The translations under genes were made by a program, and so were the position numbers. The notes beneath the pieces were generated by a model. That model had not been told where the DNA came from and ran no database searches. It saw only the letters and a list, made by a program, of their open reading frames with translations. This document shows, piece by piece, positions 6,411-14,480 of a DNA stretch of 64,000 nt. Source of the stretch: Streptomyces sp. PCS3-D2 (GTDB taxonomy: Bacteria; Actinomycetota; Actinomycetes; Streptomycetales; Streptomycetaceae); the NCBI RefSeq assembly GCF_000612545.2, contig NZ_CP097800.1, positions 6,044,501-6,108,500 on the forward strand, read 5' to 3'. Positions within the stretch are counted from its first letter, which is position 1; each line of letters begins with the position of its first letter.

Positions 6411-9400
6411 GTGCCTGGTTTTACGCATCTGCACACCGTTTCGGGGTTCTCCGTGCGCTACGGAGGCTCGCACCCGGAACGGCTGGCGGAGCGTGCCGCC
6501 GGGCGGGGTATGGACGCCCTCGCCCTGACCGACCGCGACACCCTCGCGGGCGCGGTCCGGTTCGCGAAGGCGTGTGCCGGCGTGGGCATCCGGCCGCTGT
6601 TCGGCGCGGACCTGGGGGTGGCCCCCGCCGCCCCCTCCGCGGCGGGCCCGGCCGGGCCGGGGGGCTCGACCGTGTCCGCCGCGGGCGGCGGTCCGGGTGA
6701 GGCCTCGTATCGGCGGCGCACCCCCGTCAAAGGTGGGGCCTTCCTGGACGAGTCCGCAGCCCGGGCCGTCTTCCTGGCCCGGGACGGGGCCGCCGGCTGG
6801 GCCGAGCTGTGCCGGATGGTCACCGCCGCCCACGCCGGGGCCGCCGAGGTGCCGCTCGTCCCCTGGGACGCCCTGCGCGGGGAGGGCGTCTTCGTCCTGC
6901 TCGGGCCCGGCTCCGACGTGGGGAGGGCACTCGCGGCGGGCCGCCCCGATCGTGCCGCCCGGCTGCTCGCACCCTGGCGGGAGGTCTACGGCGACTCCCT
7001 GCGCCTGGAGGCCGTGCACCACGGCCGTACCGGCACCGGCCCCGGCTCGCTGCGGCTGGCCGCCCGTACCGTCGGCTTCGCCGCCGAGCAGGGCGTCCCG
7101 GCCGTGCTCACGAACGCCGTCCGCTACGCCGACCCCGGCCAGGGGCCGGTCGCCGACATCCTCGACGCGGCCCGCCGCCTGGTGCCCGTCGACCCCCGTG
7201 GCCCCCTCGACACCGGCGAGCGCTGGCTCAAGGCCCCCGCCGCCATGGCGGAGGCCGCGGACCTGATCGCCCGGGCCGCCGGTCTCGGCCCCGCAGACGC
7301 CCGACGCCTGCTCGCGCAGACCCGGCACACCGCGGAGGCCTGCTCCGTGGACCCCGAGGACGACCTCGGCATCGGCTCCGTGCACTTCCCCGAGGCCCGC
7401 CTCGTCGGCGCCGCCCACCGCAGCGCCCAGCGGGTCCTCACCTCCAGGGCCTCCGCCGGCATGGTGCTGCGCGGCTACGCGGGCGACCCCGCCTACTGGG
7501 AGCGGATGCACCACGAGCTCGACATCATCGCCCACCACGGCTTCGCCTCCTACTTCCTGACGGTCGCCCAGGTGGTGGACGACGTGCGGGAGATGGGCAT
7601 CCGGGTGGCGGCCCGCGGCTCCGGCGCCGGCTCACTCGTCAACCACCTGCTCGGGATCGCGCACGCCGACCCCGTCGAGCACGGCCTGCTGATGGAGCGC
7701 TTCCTGTCCAAGCGGCGGCGCGTCCTGCCGGACATCGACATCGACGTGGAGTCCGCCCGCAGGCTGGAGGTCTACCGGCGGATCATCGACCGGTTCGGTG
7801 CCGAGCGCGTCGCCACCGTCTCCATGCCCGAGACCTACCGGGTCCGTCACGCCGTCCGCGACGTCGGCGCCGCCCTGTCCATGGACCCGGCCGTCGTCGA
7901 CCGGCTCGCCAAGGCCTTCCCGCACATCCGGGCCCGCGACGCCCGCGCCGCGCTGGAGGAGCTGCCCGAACTGCGCGACGTGCGCGGGCAGTCGTACGGG
8001 CGGCTGTGGGAGCTCGTCGAATCGCTGGACGCGCTGCCGCGCGGGATCGCCATGCACCCGTGCGGGGTGCTGCTCTCCGACGCCTCGCTGCTCGCCCGCA
8101 CGCCGGTGGTCCCCACCAGCGGGGAGGGCTTTCCGATGTCCCAGTTCGACAAGGACGACGTGGAGGAGCTCGGGCTGCTCAAGCTGGACGTGCTGGGGGT
8201 GCGGATGCAGTCCGCGATGGCGCACGCGGTCGCGGAGATCCGGCGCGGCACGGGGGAGGAACTCGACCTGGACGACCCGGTGCAGGTGCCGCCGGGCGAC
8301 TGGGCCGCGTACGAGCTGATCCGCTCGGCCGAGACGCTGGGCTGCTTCCAGATCGAATCACCGGGCCAGCGGGACCTGGTGGGGCGGCTCCAGCCGTCGA
8401 CCTTCCACGACCTGGTCGTCGACATCTCCCTCTTCCGCCCGGGACCGGTGGCCGCCGACATGGTGCGGCCCTTCATCGAGGCCCGGCACGGACGGGCCCC
8501 GGTGCGCTTCCCGCACCCGGACCTGGCCGACGCGCTGCGCGAGACGTACGGGGTGGTGGTCTTCCACGAGCAGATCATCGAGATCGTGGACGTCATGACC
8601 GGCTGCGGCAGGGACGAGGCCGACCGGGTGCGGCGCGGTCTGTCCGACCCGCCGTCACAGGCGCGGATCAAGGTCTGGTTCGCGGCGAAGGCGACCGAAC
8701 GCGGCTATCCGGTGGAGGTGATCGCCCGTACCTGGGAGATCGTGGAGGCCTTCGGGTCGTACGGCTTCTGCAAGGCGCACGCGGTGGCCTTCGCCGTGCC
8801 CACCTACCAGTCGGCGTGGTTGAAGGCGCACCACCCGGCCGCCTTCTACGCCGGGCTGCTGACGCACGATCCGGGGATGTACCCGAAGCGGCTGCTGCTG
8901 GCGGACGCGCGGCGGCGGGGCGTGCCGGTGCTGCCGCTGGACGTGAACCGGTCGGCGGCCGCCCACCGTATCGAACTGGTGTCCGAGGAGGGTGGTGTGT
9001 GGGGGCTGCGGCTCGGGCTCGCCGACGTCCGCGGCATCAGCGGGGCCGAAGCGGCCCGGATCGAGTCCGGGCAGCCGTACGCCTCCCTGCGCGACTTCTG
9101 GGACCGGGCCCGTCCGGGGCGCCCGGTCGCCGAACGGCTGGCCCAGGTGGGCGCCCTGGACTCGTTCGGCGCCAACCGGCGCGATCTGCTGCTCCACGTG
9201 ACGGAACTGCACGGCGCGCAGCGGGCCGCCGGTGCACGCGGCTCCCAGCTCCCGCTGGAGGGCGGCCGGTCCACGGCCTCCGTCGGGCTGCCCGACCTGA
9301 CCGACGCGGAACGGCTCAGCGCCGAGCTCGGCGTCCTCGGCATGGACACCTCACGGCACCTGATGGGCGACCACCATGCCTTCCTGGCCGAGCTGGGAGT

Positions 9401-9956
9401 GATCCCGGCCCGCCGGCTGCGGGAGACCGAGCACGGGCGGACCGTACTGGTCGCGGGCGCCAAGGCGGCCACCCAGACCCCGCCGATCCGGTCCGGGAAG
9501 CGGGTCATCTTCACGACCCTCGACGACGGCACGGGCCTGGTCGACCTGGCCTTCTTCGACGACAGCCACGAACGGTGCGCGCACACCGTCTTCCACTCCT
9601 TCCTGCTGCTGGTGCGAGGTGTCGTGCAGCGCAGGGGCCCGCACAGCCTGAGTGTGGTCGGGGCGGCCGCGTGGAACCTGGCGGAGCTGGTGGAACTGCG
9701 GTCGGCGGGCGGCCTGGACGCGGTCGCCGCACGTCTGGCCGAGCCGACCGGCGGTCCCTCTGGCGGCCCCTCCGGCGAACCGGCCGCCGCGGGCCGGAAC
9801 GCCGCCGACGGGGAGCCGGCCGCGAAGGAGCCCGGGCGCACGATCCGCATGTCCACGGGATACGAGATGAACCCCTGGGCCGATCTCCGGCCGCCGGGCA
9901 CCGGCCCCGCGACCGGCCGCAGGCTGTGGCACTCCAGCCCGGGGAGCGCGGGATGA
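6411..9956 (+). CDS. dnaE2: Error-prone DNA polymerase III alpha subunit DnaE2
   Basis: A C-family polymerase of 1181 residues for SOS translesion synthesis and induced mutagenesis. GTG at 6411 is chosen because AGGAGG lies 6 nt before it and the PHP domain then begins at once (FTHLHTVSGFS); an ATG-like start at 6321 would place the SOS box inside the gene. The PHP domain occupies about residues 1-300. The polymerase core contains GSGAGSLVNH and the catalytic PDIDID at about 440, with the second acidic region in SLFRPGP. A helix-hairpin-helix and an OB-fold region (GLVDLAFFD) follow near 1040. The last about 90 residues are low-complexity. It overlaps the next gene by ATGA, so the pair forms an operon under LexA. 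Confidence 0.95.
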   Translation: MPGFTHLHTVSGFSVRYGGSHPERLAERAAGRGMDALALTDRDTLAGAVRFAKACAGVGIRPLFGADLGVAPAAPSAAGPAGPGGSTVSAAGGGPGEASYRRRTPVKGGAFLDESAARAVFLARDGAAGWAELCRMVTAAHAGAAEVPLVPWDALRGEGVFVLLGPGSDVGRALAAGRPDRAARLLAPWREVYGDSLRLEAVHHGRTGTGPGSLRLAARTVGFAAEQGVPAVLTNAVRYADPGQGPVADILDAARRLVPVDPRGPLDTGERWLKAPAAMAEAADLIARAAGLGPADARRLLAQTRHTAEACSVDPEDDLGIGSVHFPEARLVGAAHRSAQRVLTSRASAGMVLRGYAGDPAYWERMHHELDIIAHHGFASYFLTVAQVVDDVREMGIRVAARGSGAGSLVNHLLGIAHADPVEHGLLMERFLSKRRRVLPDIDIDVESARRLEVYRRIIDRFGAERVATVSMPETYRVRHAVRDVGAALSMDPAVVDRLAKAFPHIRARDARAALEELPELRDVRGQSYGRLWELVESLDALPRGIAMHPCGVLLSDASLLARTPVVPTSGEGFPMSQFDKDDVEELGLLKLDVLGVRMQSAMAHAVAEIRRGTGEELDLDDPVQVPPGDWAAYELIRSAETLGCFQIESPGQRDLVGRLQPSTFHDLVVDISLFRPGPVAADMVRPFIEARHGRAPVRFPHPDLADALRETYGVVVFHEQIIEIVDVMTGCGRDEADRVRRGLSDPPSQARIKVWFAAKATERGYPVEVIARTWEIVEAFGSYGFCKAHAVAFAVPTYQSAWLKAHHPAAFYAGLLTHDPGMYPKRLLLADARRRGVPVLPLDVNRSAAAHRIELVSEEGGVWGLRLGLADVRGISGAEAARIESGQPYASLRDFWDRARPGRPVAERLAQVGALDSFGANRRDLLLHVTELHGAQRAAGARGSQLPLEGGRSTASVGLPDLTDAERLSAELGVLGMDTSRHLMGDHHAFLAELGVIPARRLRETEHGRTVLVAGAKAATQTPPIRSGKRVIFTTLDDGTGLVDLAFFDDSHERCAHTVFHSFLLLVRGVVQRRGPHSLSVVGAAAWNLAELVELRSAGGLDAVAARLAEPTGGPSGGPSGEPAAAGRNAADGEPAAKEPGRTIRMSTGYEMNPWADLRPPGTGPATGRRLWHSSPGSAG

Positions 9957-10957
9957 GCGCCACCGGGAAGACCGTGATGTGCCTGCGGCTGCGCCCCGCC
10001 GGCGGAGGACCGCTCGGGGCCGGGGAGTACGCCGGGGTGCTCGCGCTGCTCGGCGGGATCACCCCGGCCGTGCAGGCCCTGCCGCCCGACACCGCCCTCG
10101 CCGACGTCCGGGGCGCGCTGCGCTACTTCGGCTGCGACGCCCGCCGGTTGGCCGCCCTGATCCGGGTCCGGGCCCTCGCCCTGCACGGGGTGGACGCCGC
10201 CGTCGGCGTGGCCGGCAACCCCATGCTGGCCCGTGCGGCGGCCCGCGAGGCCCGGCCCGGCGGGACCCTGGTGCTCCCCGAAGACCCGGCCGCCGTGCGG
10301 GACTTCCTGGCGGACAAGCCCGTCACGGCACTCGACGGGGTCGGCGCCGGGGCTGCCCGCACCCTGTGTTCCTACGGCCTCGACTCCGTCGGCCGGGTCG
10401 CCGCGGCCCCGCCCGCAGCCCTGCGGCGGATCCTCGGCGCCCGGCTCGGCCGCGAGGTGCACGAGCGCGCCCTCGGGATCGACCGGACCCCCGTCCGGCC
10501 GGGCTCGGCCGCCCGGACCCTCGCCGCCGAGCGGCTCTTCGACCGGGACGAGCTGGATCCCGCACGGCATCGGCGGGCCCTCCTCTCGCTGACGGAGGAG
10601 CTCGGCGCGAAGCTTCGTACACAAGAGGACGGGCGGGTGTGCCGCGTCCTGACGCTCGGCGTCCGCTGCGCCGACCGCACCACGCTCACCCGGACCCGCA
10701 CCCTGGCCGAGCCCACCGCGCACTCGGCCGCCCTGACCGCCGCGGCCTACGCCCTCTACGGCGGCCTCGGCCTGCAACGGGCCCGGGTCCGCGCGCTGTC
10801 CCTGCGGGTCGAGGGCCTGATCCCGGCCGAACGGGCCGTGCAGCAGCTCAGTCTCGACCCCGAGGACGAGAAGGCCCGCCGCCTGGAGGCCGTCACGGAC
10901 CGGGTCCGTACGCGGTTCGGACCACACGCCATTGCCCGCGGCACGCTGGCCGCCTGA
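9953..10957 (+). CDS. Y-family DNA polymerase-like protein (ImuB/DinP-like) lacking catalytic acids
   Basis: A 334-residue protein coupled to dnaE2 by an ATGA overlap. From about residue 100 it aligns with the thumb and little-finger regions of DinB-type polymerases (LDGVGAGAARTL helix-hairpin-helix, LGREVHERALGID, and a C-terminal clamp-like region ending in QQLSLDP). The catalytic palm is short: no DxDxFF/Y motif is present at the N-terminus (VMCLRLRP instead), and the usual SIDEAFLD reads PPDTALADVRG. That pattern fits ImuB-type adaptors, which are polymerase-dead and bridge DnaE2 to the sliding clamp. The QLSL near the C-terminus could be a clamp-binding motif. No imuA homologue is visible here. 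Confidence 0.85.
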   Translation: MSATGKTVMCLRLRPAGGGPLGAGEYAGVLALLGGITPAVQALPPDTALADVRGALRYFGCDARRLAALIRVRALALHGVDAAVGVAGNPMLARAAAREARPGGTLVLPEDPAAVRDFLADKPVTALDGVGAGAARTLCSYGLDSVGRVAAAPPAALRRILGARLGREVHERALGIDRTPVRPGSAARTLAAERLFDRDELDPARHRRALLSLTEELGAKLRTQEDGRVCRVLTLGVRCADRTTLTRTRTLAEPTAHSAALTAAAYALYGGLGLQRARVRALSLRVEGLIPAERAVQQLSLDPEDEKARRLEAVTDRVRTRFGPHAIARGTLAA

Positions 10958-11046
10958 CGGATGGTCGGACGACACACCAGTTTTTACCGACGCGTAACTT
11001 CCCTGTTTTGCTACTGGCCCGTAATTTAGCGGCAGCAGCCCCCCTT

Positions 11047-11060
11047 GTGATCCGGATCAC
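11047..11060 (+). promoter_or_regulatory. CRP-like palindrome upstream of secreted lipase
   Basis: GTGATCCGGATCAC is a perfect 14-nt palindrome. With its flanking bases (TGTGA, N6, TCACG) it resembles a CRP/FNR-family site. It lies 53 nt before the lipase ATG. No regulator is adjacent. Confidence 0.45.
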
Positions 11061-11112
11061 GGGACGAATCCCCACGCTCATCCCCTTGAGTCGACCGCAA
11101 GGAGATCACACG

Positions 11113-11973
11113 ATGCTGCCCTGGAGACGCCTGCTCCGCCCGCTGGCCGTCCTCGTCCTCACCGCCGCCGCGCTCGTCGCCCCCACCGGCGCGGCGCAGG
11201 CCGCGTCCGCCCCCAGCAGTGGCTGGAACAACTGGTCCTGCAAGCCGTCCGCAGCCCACCCGCGCCCCGTCGTCCTCGTCCACGGAACCTTCGGCAACTC
11301 CTGGGACAACTGGCTCGGGCTCGCCCCCTACCTCGTGCACCGCGGGTACTGCGTCTACTCGCTCGACTACGGCCAGCTGCCCGGCGTGCCCCTCTTCAAC
11401 GGGCTCGGCCCCATCGACAAGTCCGCCGAACAGCTCGACGTCTTCGTGGACAAGGTGCTCGCCGCGACCGGCGCCCCCAAGACCGACATCATCGGGCACT
11501 CCCAGGGCGGCATGATGCCGCGCTACTACCTGAAGTTCCTCGGGGGCGCGCAGAAGGTCAACGCCCTGGTCGGGCTCGCCCCCGACAACCACGGCACCAC
11601 CCTGCTCGGTTTCACCAAGCTCCTCCCGTACTTCCCCGGGGCCGGCGACCTGATCAGCAGCGCGACCCCCGGCCTCGCCGACCAGATCGCCGGCTCCGCC
11701 TTCCTGCAGAAGCTCAACGAGGGCGGGGACACCGTGCCCGGGGTCAGGTACACGGTGATCGCCACCAAGTACGACGAGGTGGTGACGCCGTACCGGAGCG
11801 GCTTCTTGGAGGGGCCGAACGTACGCAACGTCGTGCTCCAGGACCTGTGCTTCCTGGACCTCTCGGAGCACGTCACCATCGGGCTCACCGACCGGATCGC
11901 CTGGCACGAGGCGCTCAACGCCCTCGACCCGGCCAACGCCGAACGGACCACCTGCGCCTCGGTGTTCGACTGA
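11113..11973 (+). CDS. Secreted lipase/esterase (lipase class 2-like, alpha/beta hydrolase)
   Basis: A 286-residue exported hydrolase that should cleave triacylglycerols or other esters outside the cell. An arginine-containing N-terminus and hydrophobic core with cleavage near AQA-AS (about residue 30) form the signal peptide. VVLVHGTFGN (about 52-61) supplies the oxyanion loop, GHSQGG (about 131) holds the nucleophile serine, and the catalytic histidine is probably in SEHVTIG near the end. Four cysteines (WSCKP, GYCVY, DLCFL, TTCAS) could form two disulfides. AAGGAG lies about 8 nt before ATG. A CRP-like palindrome lies upstream. It is convergent with the LPMO gene, 43 nt apart. Confidence 0.9.
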   Translation: MLPWRRLLRPLAVLVLTAAALVAPTGAAQAASAPSSGWNNWSCKPSAAHPRPVVLVHGTFGNSWDNWLGLAPYLVHRGYCVYSLDYGQLPGVPLFNGLGPIDKSAEQLDVFVDKVLAATGAPKTDIIGHSQGGMMPRYYLKFLGGAQKVNALVGLAPDNHGTTLLGFTKLLPYFPGAGDLISSATPGLADQIAGSAFLQKLNEGGDTVPGVRYTVIATKYDEVVTPYRSGFLEGPNVRNVVLQDLCFLDLSEHVTIGLTDRIAWHEALNALDPANAERTTCASVFD

Positions 11974-12016
11974 CACCGGGTGCGGGCGGTCCGCTCGGGG
12001 GACCGGTCCGATTCGG

Positions 12017-13087
12017 CTAGCGCCCGTGGCGGCCCGCCGTCGTCGCACGGCGGCGGGCCACCGCGAACAGCACGGCCGCACCGGCGACCAGGGCGCCGGC
12101 CCCGGCGATCGCGATGGACGGGGTGGCGCTGTTGCCGCCGGTCTCGGCCAGGTTGCCACCCGCCGAGGAGCCCGAGCCCGCCGGGTCCACGGAGCTCGCG
12201 GAGGCGGGCGAGGACGTGGACGGGAGGGGCGCGCCGGCCGCGCCGTTCGTCTTCGGGTCGTTGTCGCCGTGGCCGTTGTGCTCCACCGAGGACTTGCCGG
12301 CGCCGTCGGAGATCTGCTCGTCGGTCGGGGCGGAGGGCTTGTCGGACGGCTTCGACCCGTTGCCGTTCCCGTCGCCGGACCCGTCGCCGGACCCGTTGCC
12401 GGTGCTGGGCCGGGTGCTCGGCGCGGCCCCCGTACCGCCGTTGTCCTTGCCGAAGACCACGTCGGAGCAGGTGTAGAAGGCCTCCGGGCTGTCGGAGCGC
12501 TGCCAGATGCTGTAGATCAGGTGCCGGCCGGACTTGTTCGGGACGGTCCCGGAGAACACGTAGTCGCCGCTCTGCATGCCCGGGTCGGTGGCCTTCGCGA
12601 ACGGCGCGGGCTCCAGGTCGGACCACTTCAGCGGCTTCGACGGGTCGTAGCCGTCCTTCGTCACATACAGCTCGAAGCTGCCCTTGTGCGGAGCCGTGCC
12701 CTTGTAGCGGAAGGTGTGGGCGCCGGCGGACATCGGGCTGGCCGGCCAGTCGCCGCGGGCGAGGTCCAGGCCCCGGTACTTGTCGTTGCCGGCTGAGCAC
12801 AGCCGGCCGTTCGGGATCAGCGTCCGGTGGTTCCCGGCCGCGTTGGCGATGTTGACGGCGTTCCAGTCGTAGAACGCCTGGGTCCCGCTCGCGGCGACGG
12901 CCGCCTTGCACGCCGCCGACTTCGGTGACTCCGGTCCCTCCGCGTAGCATGCCGCGACCCGGCTGACCGGGTCGGTCATCGAGCCGTGGGCGGCCGCGGG
13001 AACGGCGGCGTACGCGGCCAGCGCGAGCGGGGCGAGACCGGCGGCGGCGATGCGGATCGGCGTCACGGTACGGCGGCGTGCGGGCAT
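12017..13087 (-). CDS. Sortase-anchored AA10 lytic polysaccharide monooxygenase
   Basis: A 356-residue copper enzyme that should oxidatively cleave chitin or cellulose. ATG at 13087 is chosen over 13108 because AAGGAG stands 8 nt before it. After the signal peptide the mature protein should begin HGSMTDPVSR, giving the N-terminal histidine of the copper brace; the second brace histidine is probably in TAPHKGS. Cysteines CYAEG, AACKA, LCSAG and TCSD fit the conserved disulfides. The catalytic domain (to about residue 220) is followed by a Gly/Asn/Ser/Pro linker of about 100 residues, then the class E-type sortase signal LAETG, a hydrophobic span and RRR. It is therefore predicted to be tethered to the cell wall. 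Confidence 0.92.
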   Translation of the reverse strand: MPARRRTVTPIRIAAAGLAPLALAAYAAVPAAAHGSMTDPVSRVAACYAEGPESPKSAACKAAVAASGTQAFYDWNAVNIANAAGNHRTLIPNGRLCSAGNDKYRGLDLARGDWPASPMSAGAHTFRYKGTAPHKGSFELYVTKDGYDPSKPLKWSDLEPAPFAKATDPGMQSGDYVFSGTVPNKSGRHLIYSIWQRSDSPEAFYTCSDVVFGKDNGGTGAAPSTRPSTGNGSGDGSGDGNGNGSKPSDKPSAPTDEQISDGAGKSSVEHNGHGDNDPKTNGAAGAPLPSTSSPASASSVDPAGSGSSAGGNLAETGGNSATPSIAIAGAGALVAGAAVLFAVARRRATTAGRHGR

Positions 13088-13244
13088 GAGCGGGTCTCCT
13101 TCGGGCAAGACGGGGGTGCGCCTGCGGAAGCGGGCTCGGCGGCGCCGCCCCCCGGCGGCGCCACGACCGGCCCTTCCTGTCCTGGCCCCGCCAAGCTAGC
13201 CCCCGGACCACGCCTTTTCGTCGGACCGGACCCCCAGGAGGGGA

Positions 13245-13265
13245 TCCTTAGGCTCCGCTTAAGGA
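13245..13265. terminator. Weak hairpin in the intergenic region
   Basis: TCCTTA (13245-13250) pairs with TAAGGA (13260-13265) across a 9-nt loop, between the LPMO start and the DUF402 stop. It could end the DUF402 transcript. There is no U-run, so this is a weak call. Confidence 0.25.
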
Positions 13266-13288
13266 GGGGGAAAGAGCCGCATCAGGAA

Positions 13289-13314
13289 GGGCCCCGTCCA
13301 AGGGCCCCGTCCAA
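13289..13314. repeat. 13-bp tandem duplication
   Basis: GGGCCCCGTCCAA occurs twice head to tail and a third partial copy (CGGCCCC) follows, just after the DUF402 stop. It has no visible coding or regulatory meaning. Confidence 0.6.
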
Positions 13315-13342
13315 CGGCCCCGGCCCACGCGAGGCCACCGCC

Positions 13343-13825
13343 CTACCGCAGGAGCGAAGCGAGCCCGGACCCGGAGCGGGCCAGTTCCTCCAGGGCGTCC
13401 AGGGCGCGGACGGCCTGGCTCGCCGCCTCCGGGTCGCTCGTCGCGAGCCCGCTCTCGGCGAACTCGTCCTCGTCCAGCCGCAGGACGGTTGTCCCGTCCG
13501 CCGAGACCCACAGGTCGAGGTCCAGGTCCTCCACGAGGATCTCCCCGCTCTGGATGTGGACCGGACGGGTCACGTCGCAGTACCAGCCCTTCAGGACGCC
13601 GTCGCCCGTGCGGACCTCCTTGACCGCGTACCAGCGGGTCCGCCAGAAGTGTTCGACGAACACGTCGCCCGGTTCGAAGCGGACGAAGCCGAAGTCCCGT
13701 ACGCCCGGGGCGGCCCAGGGGGCCCGCACGGAGATGCGGTCGCCGTCGTCGGCGACCCGCGTCGCCGGATAGCGGATCTTGGTCCGGCCCGCCTTGGTCA
13801 GGACGACGGTCAGCTGTTCGGTCAC
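13343..13825 (-). CDS. DUF402 family protein
   Basis: This 160-residue protein contains the DUF402 fold: FVEHFWRTRWYAVKEV, then GVLKGWYCDVTRPVHI, and the acidic DLDLDLWVSADG and LDEDEFAESG motifs that bind metal in family members. The family is linked to nucleoside di/triphosphate phosphatase-like and FomD-like activities, but the Streptomyces members are mostly uncharacterised. The start is uncertain: GTG at 13825 gives a compact N-terminus (VTEQLTVVLTK) with AGGAGG 11 nt upstream, while another GTG at 13885 would add 20 residues. It is divergent from the GntR gene. Confidence 0.8.
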   Translation of the reverse strand: MTEQLTVVLTKAGRTKIRYPATRVADDGDRISVRAPWAAPGVRDFGFVRFEPGDVFVEHFWRTRWYAVKEVRTGDGVLKGWYCDVTRPVHIQSGEILVEDLDLDLWVSADGTTVLRLDEDEFAESGLATSDPEAASQAVRALDALEELARSGSGLASLLR

Positions 13826-14009
13826 GGTGTCCCCGGCCTCCTCGTGCAGTGCGTCTCGGTCGCGTAGATCTCGTACCCGAACCACCGGCTCGGCGCCCGG
13901 AGGCTGTCCGGACGGAGATCGCGGATCGACCCGGTCATGCGGCAGACGCTACGGGCGGCACCCCGCCCGGCGCCTCCCAATTGACCGGCGATGGTGGACA
14001 ATCACCCCC

Positions 14010-14399
14010 GTGAGCTCGACGAACCTGAAGATCACCATCGACGGCTCGGCCGGGTCGGCCGCCCCGTACGAACAGCTGCGCGCGCAGATCGCCGCCCGGG
14101 CCCGGTCCGGGAAGCTGCCGGCCGGCTTCAAACTGCCGACGGTACGGGGGCTGGCGGAGGACCTGGGGCTGGCCGCCAACACCGTCGCCAAGGCCTACCG
14201 GGCACTGGAGGCCGACGGGGTGATCGAAACGCGGGGCCGCAACGGGACCTTCGTCGCGGCGGCGGGGGAGGGCGCGGCGCGCGAGGCCGCCTCCGCTGCG
14301 CAGGCGTTCGCGGAGCGGGTGCACCGGCTGGGGCTGACGGAGGCCGAGGCGGTCTCCGCCGCCACCGAAGCCCTCCGGGCCCGGTACGCCGCGCAGTAG
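14010..14399 (+). CDS. Short GntR-family (YtrA-like) transcriptional regulator
   Basis: A 129-residue regulator made almost only of the winged helix (APYEQLRAQI, LPTVRGLAEDLGLAANTVAKAYRALEA split over the helix-turn-helix at about 27-62, VIETRGRNGTFV) plus a short dimerising helical tail, as in the YtrA subfamily. The GTG at 14010 is chosen because the domain begins there. There is no ribosome site, but a GACAAT -10-like hexamer ends 7 nt before it, so the mRNA is probably leaderless. YtrA-type regulators often control ABC transporters; none is adjacent, so the target is unknown. Confidence 0.87.
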   Translation: MSSTNLKITIDGSAGSAAPYEQLRAQIAARARSGKLPAGFKLPTVRGLAEDLGLAANTVAKAYRALEADGVIETRGRNGTFVAAAGEGAAREAASAAQAFAERVHRLGLTEAEAVSAATEALRARYAAQ

Positions 14400-14480
14400 C
14401 CGCCCTCGCCCAAGCCCTCGGGGAAGCCCGGCCGGACCGGGGGCGGCCCCGCAGCGGACGGCCCGCTCACCGCCGGAGGC

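Noticed and set aside
6809-9952. Long plus-strand frame inside dnaE2 that continues into the Y-family gene
   Set aside because: Only the part from 9953 has real protein sequence; the rest is Arg/Pro-rich off-frame dnaE2.
8846-10975. Minus-strand frame of about 700 codons
   Set aside because: Antisense of dnaE2 and the Y-family gene, with no domain and low-complexity composition.
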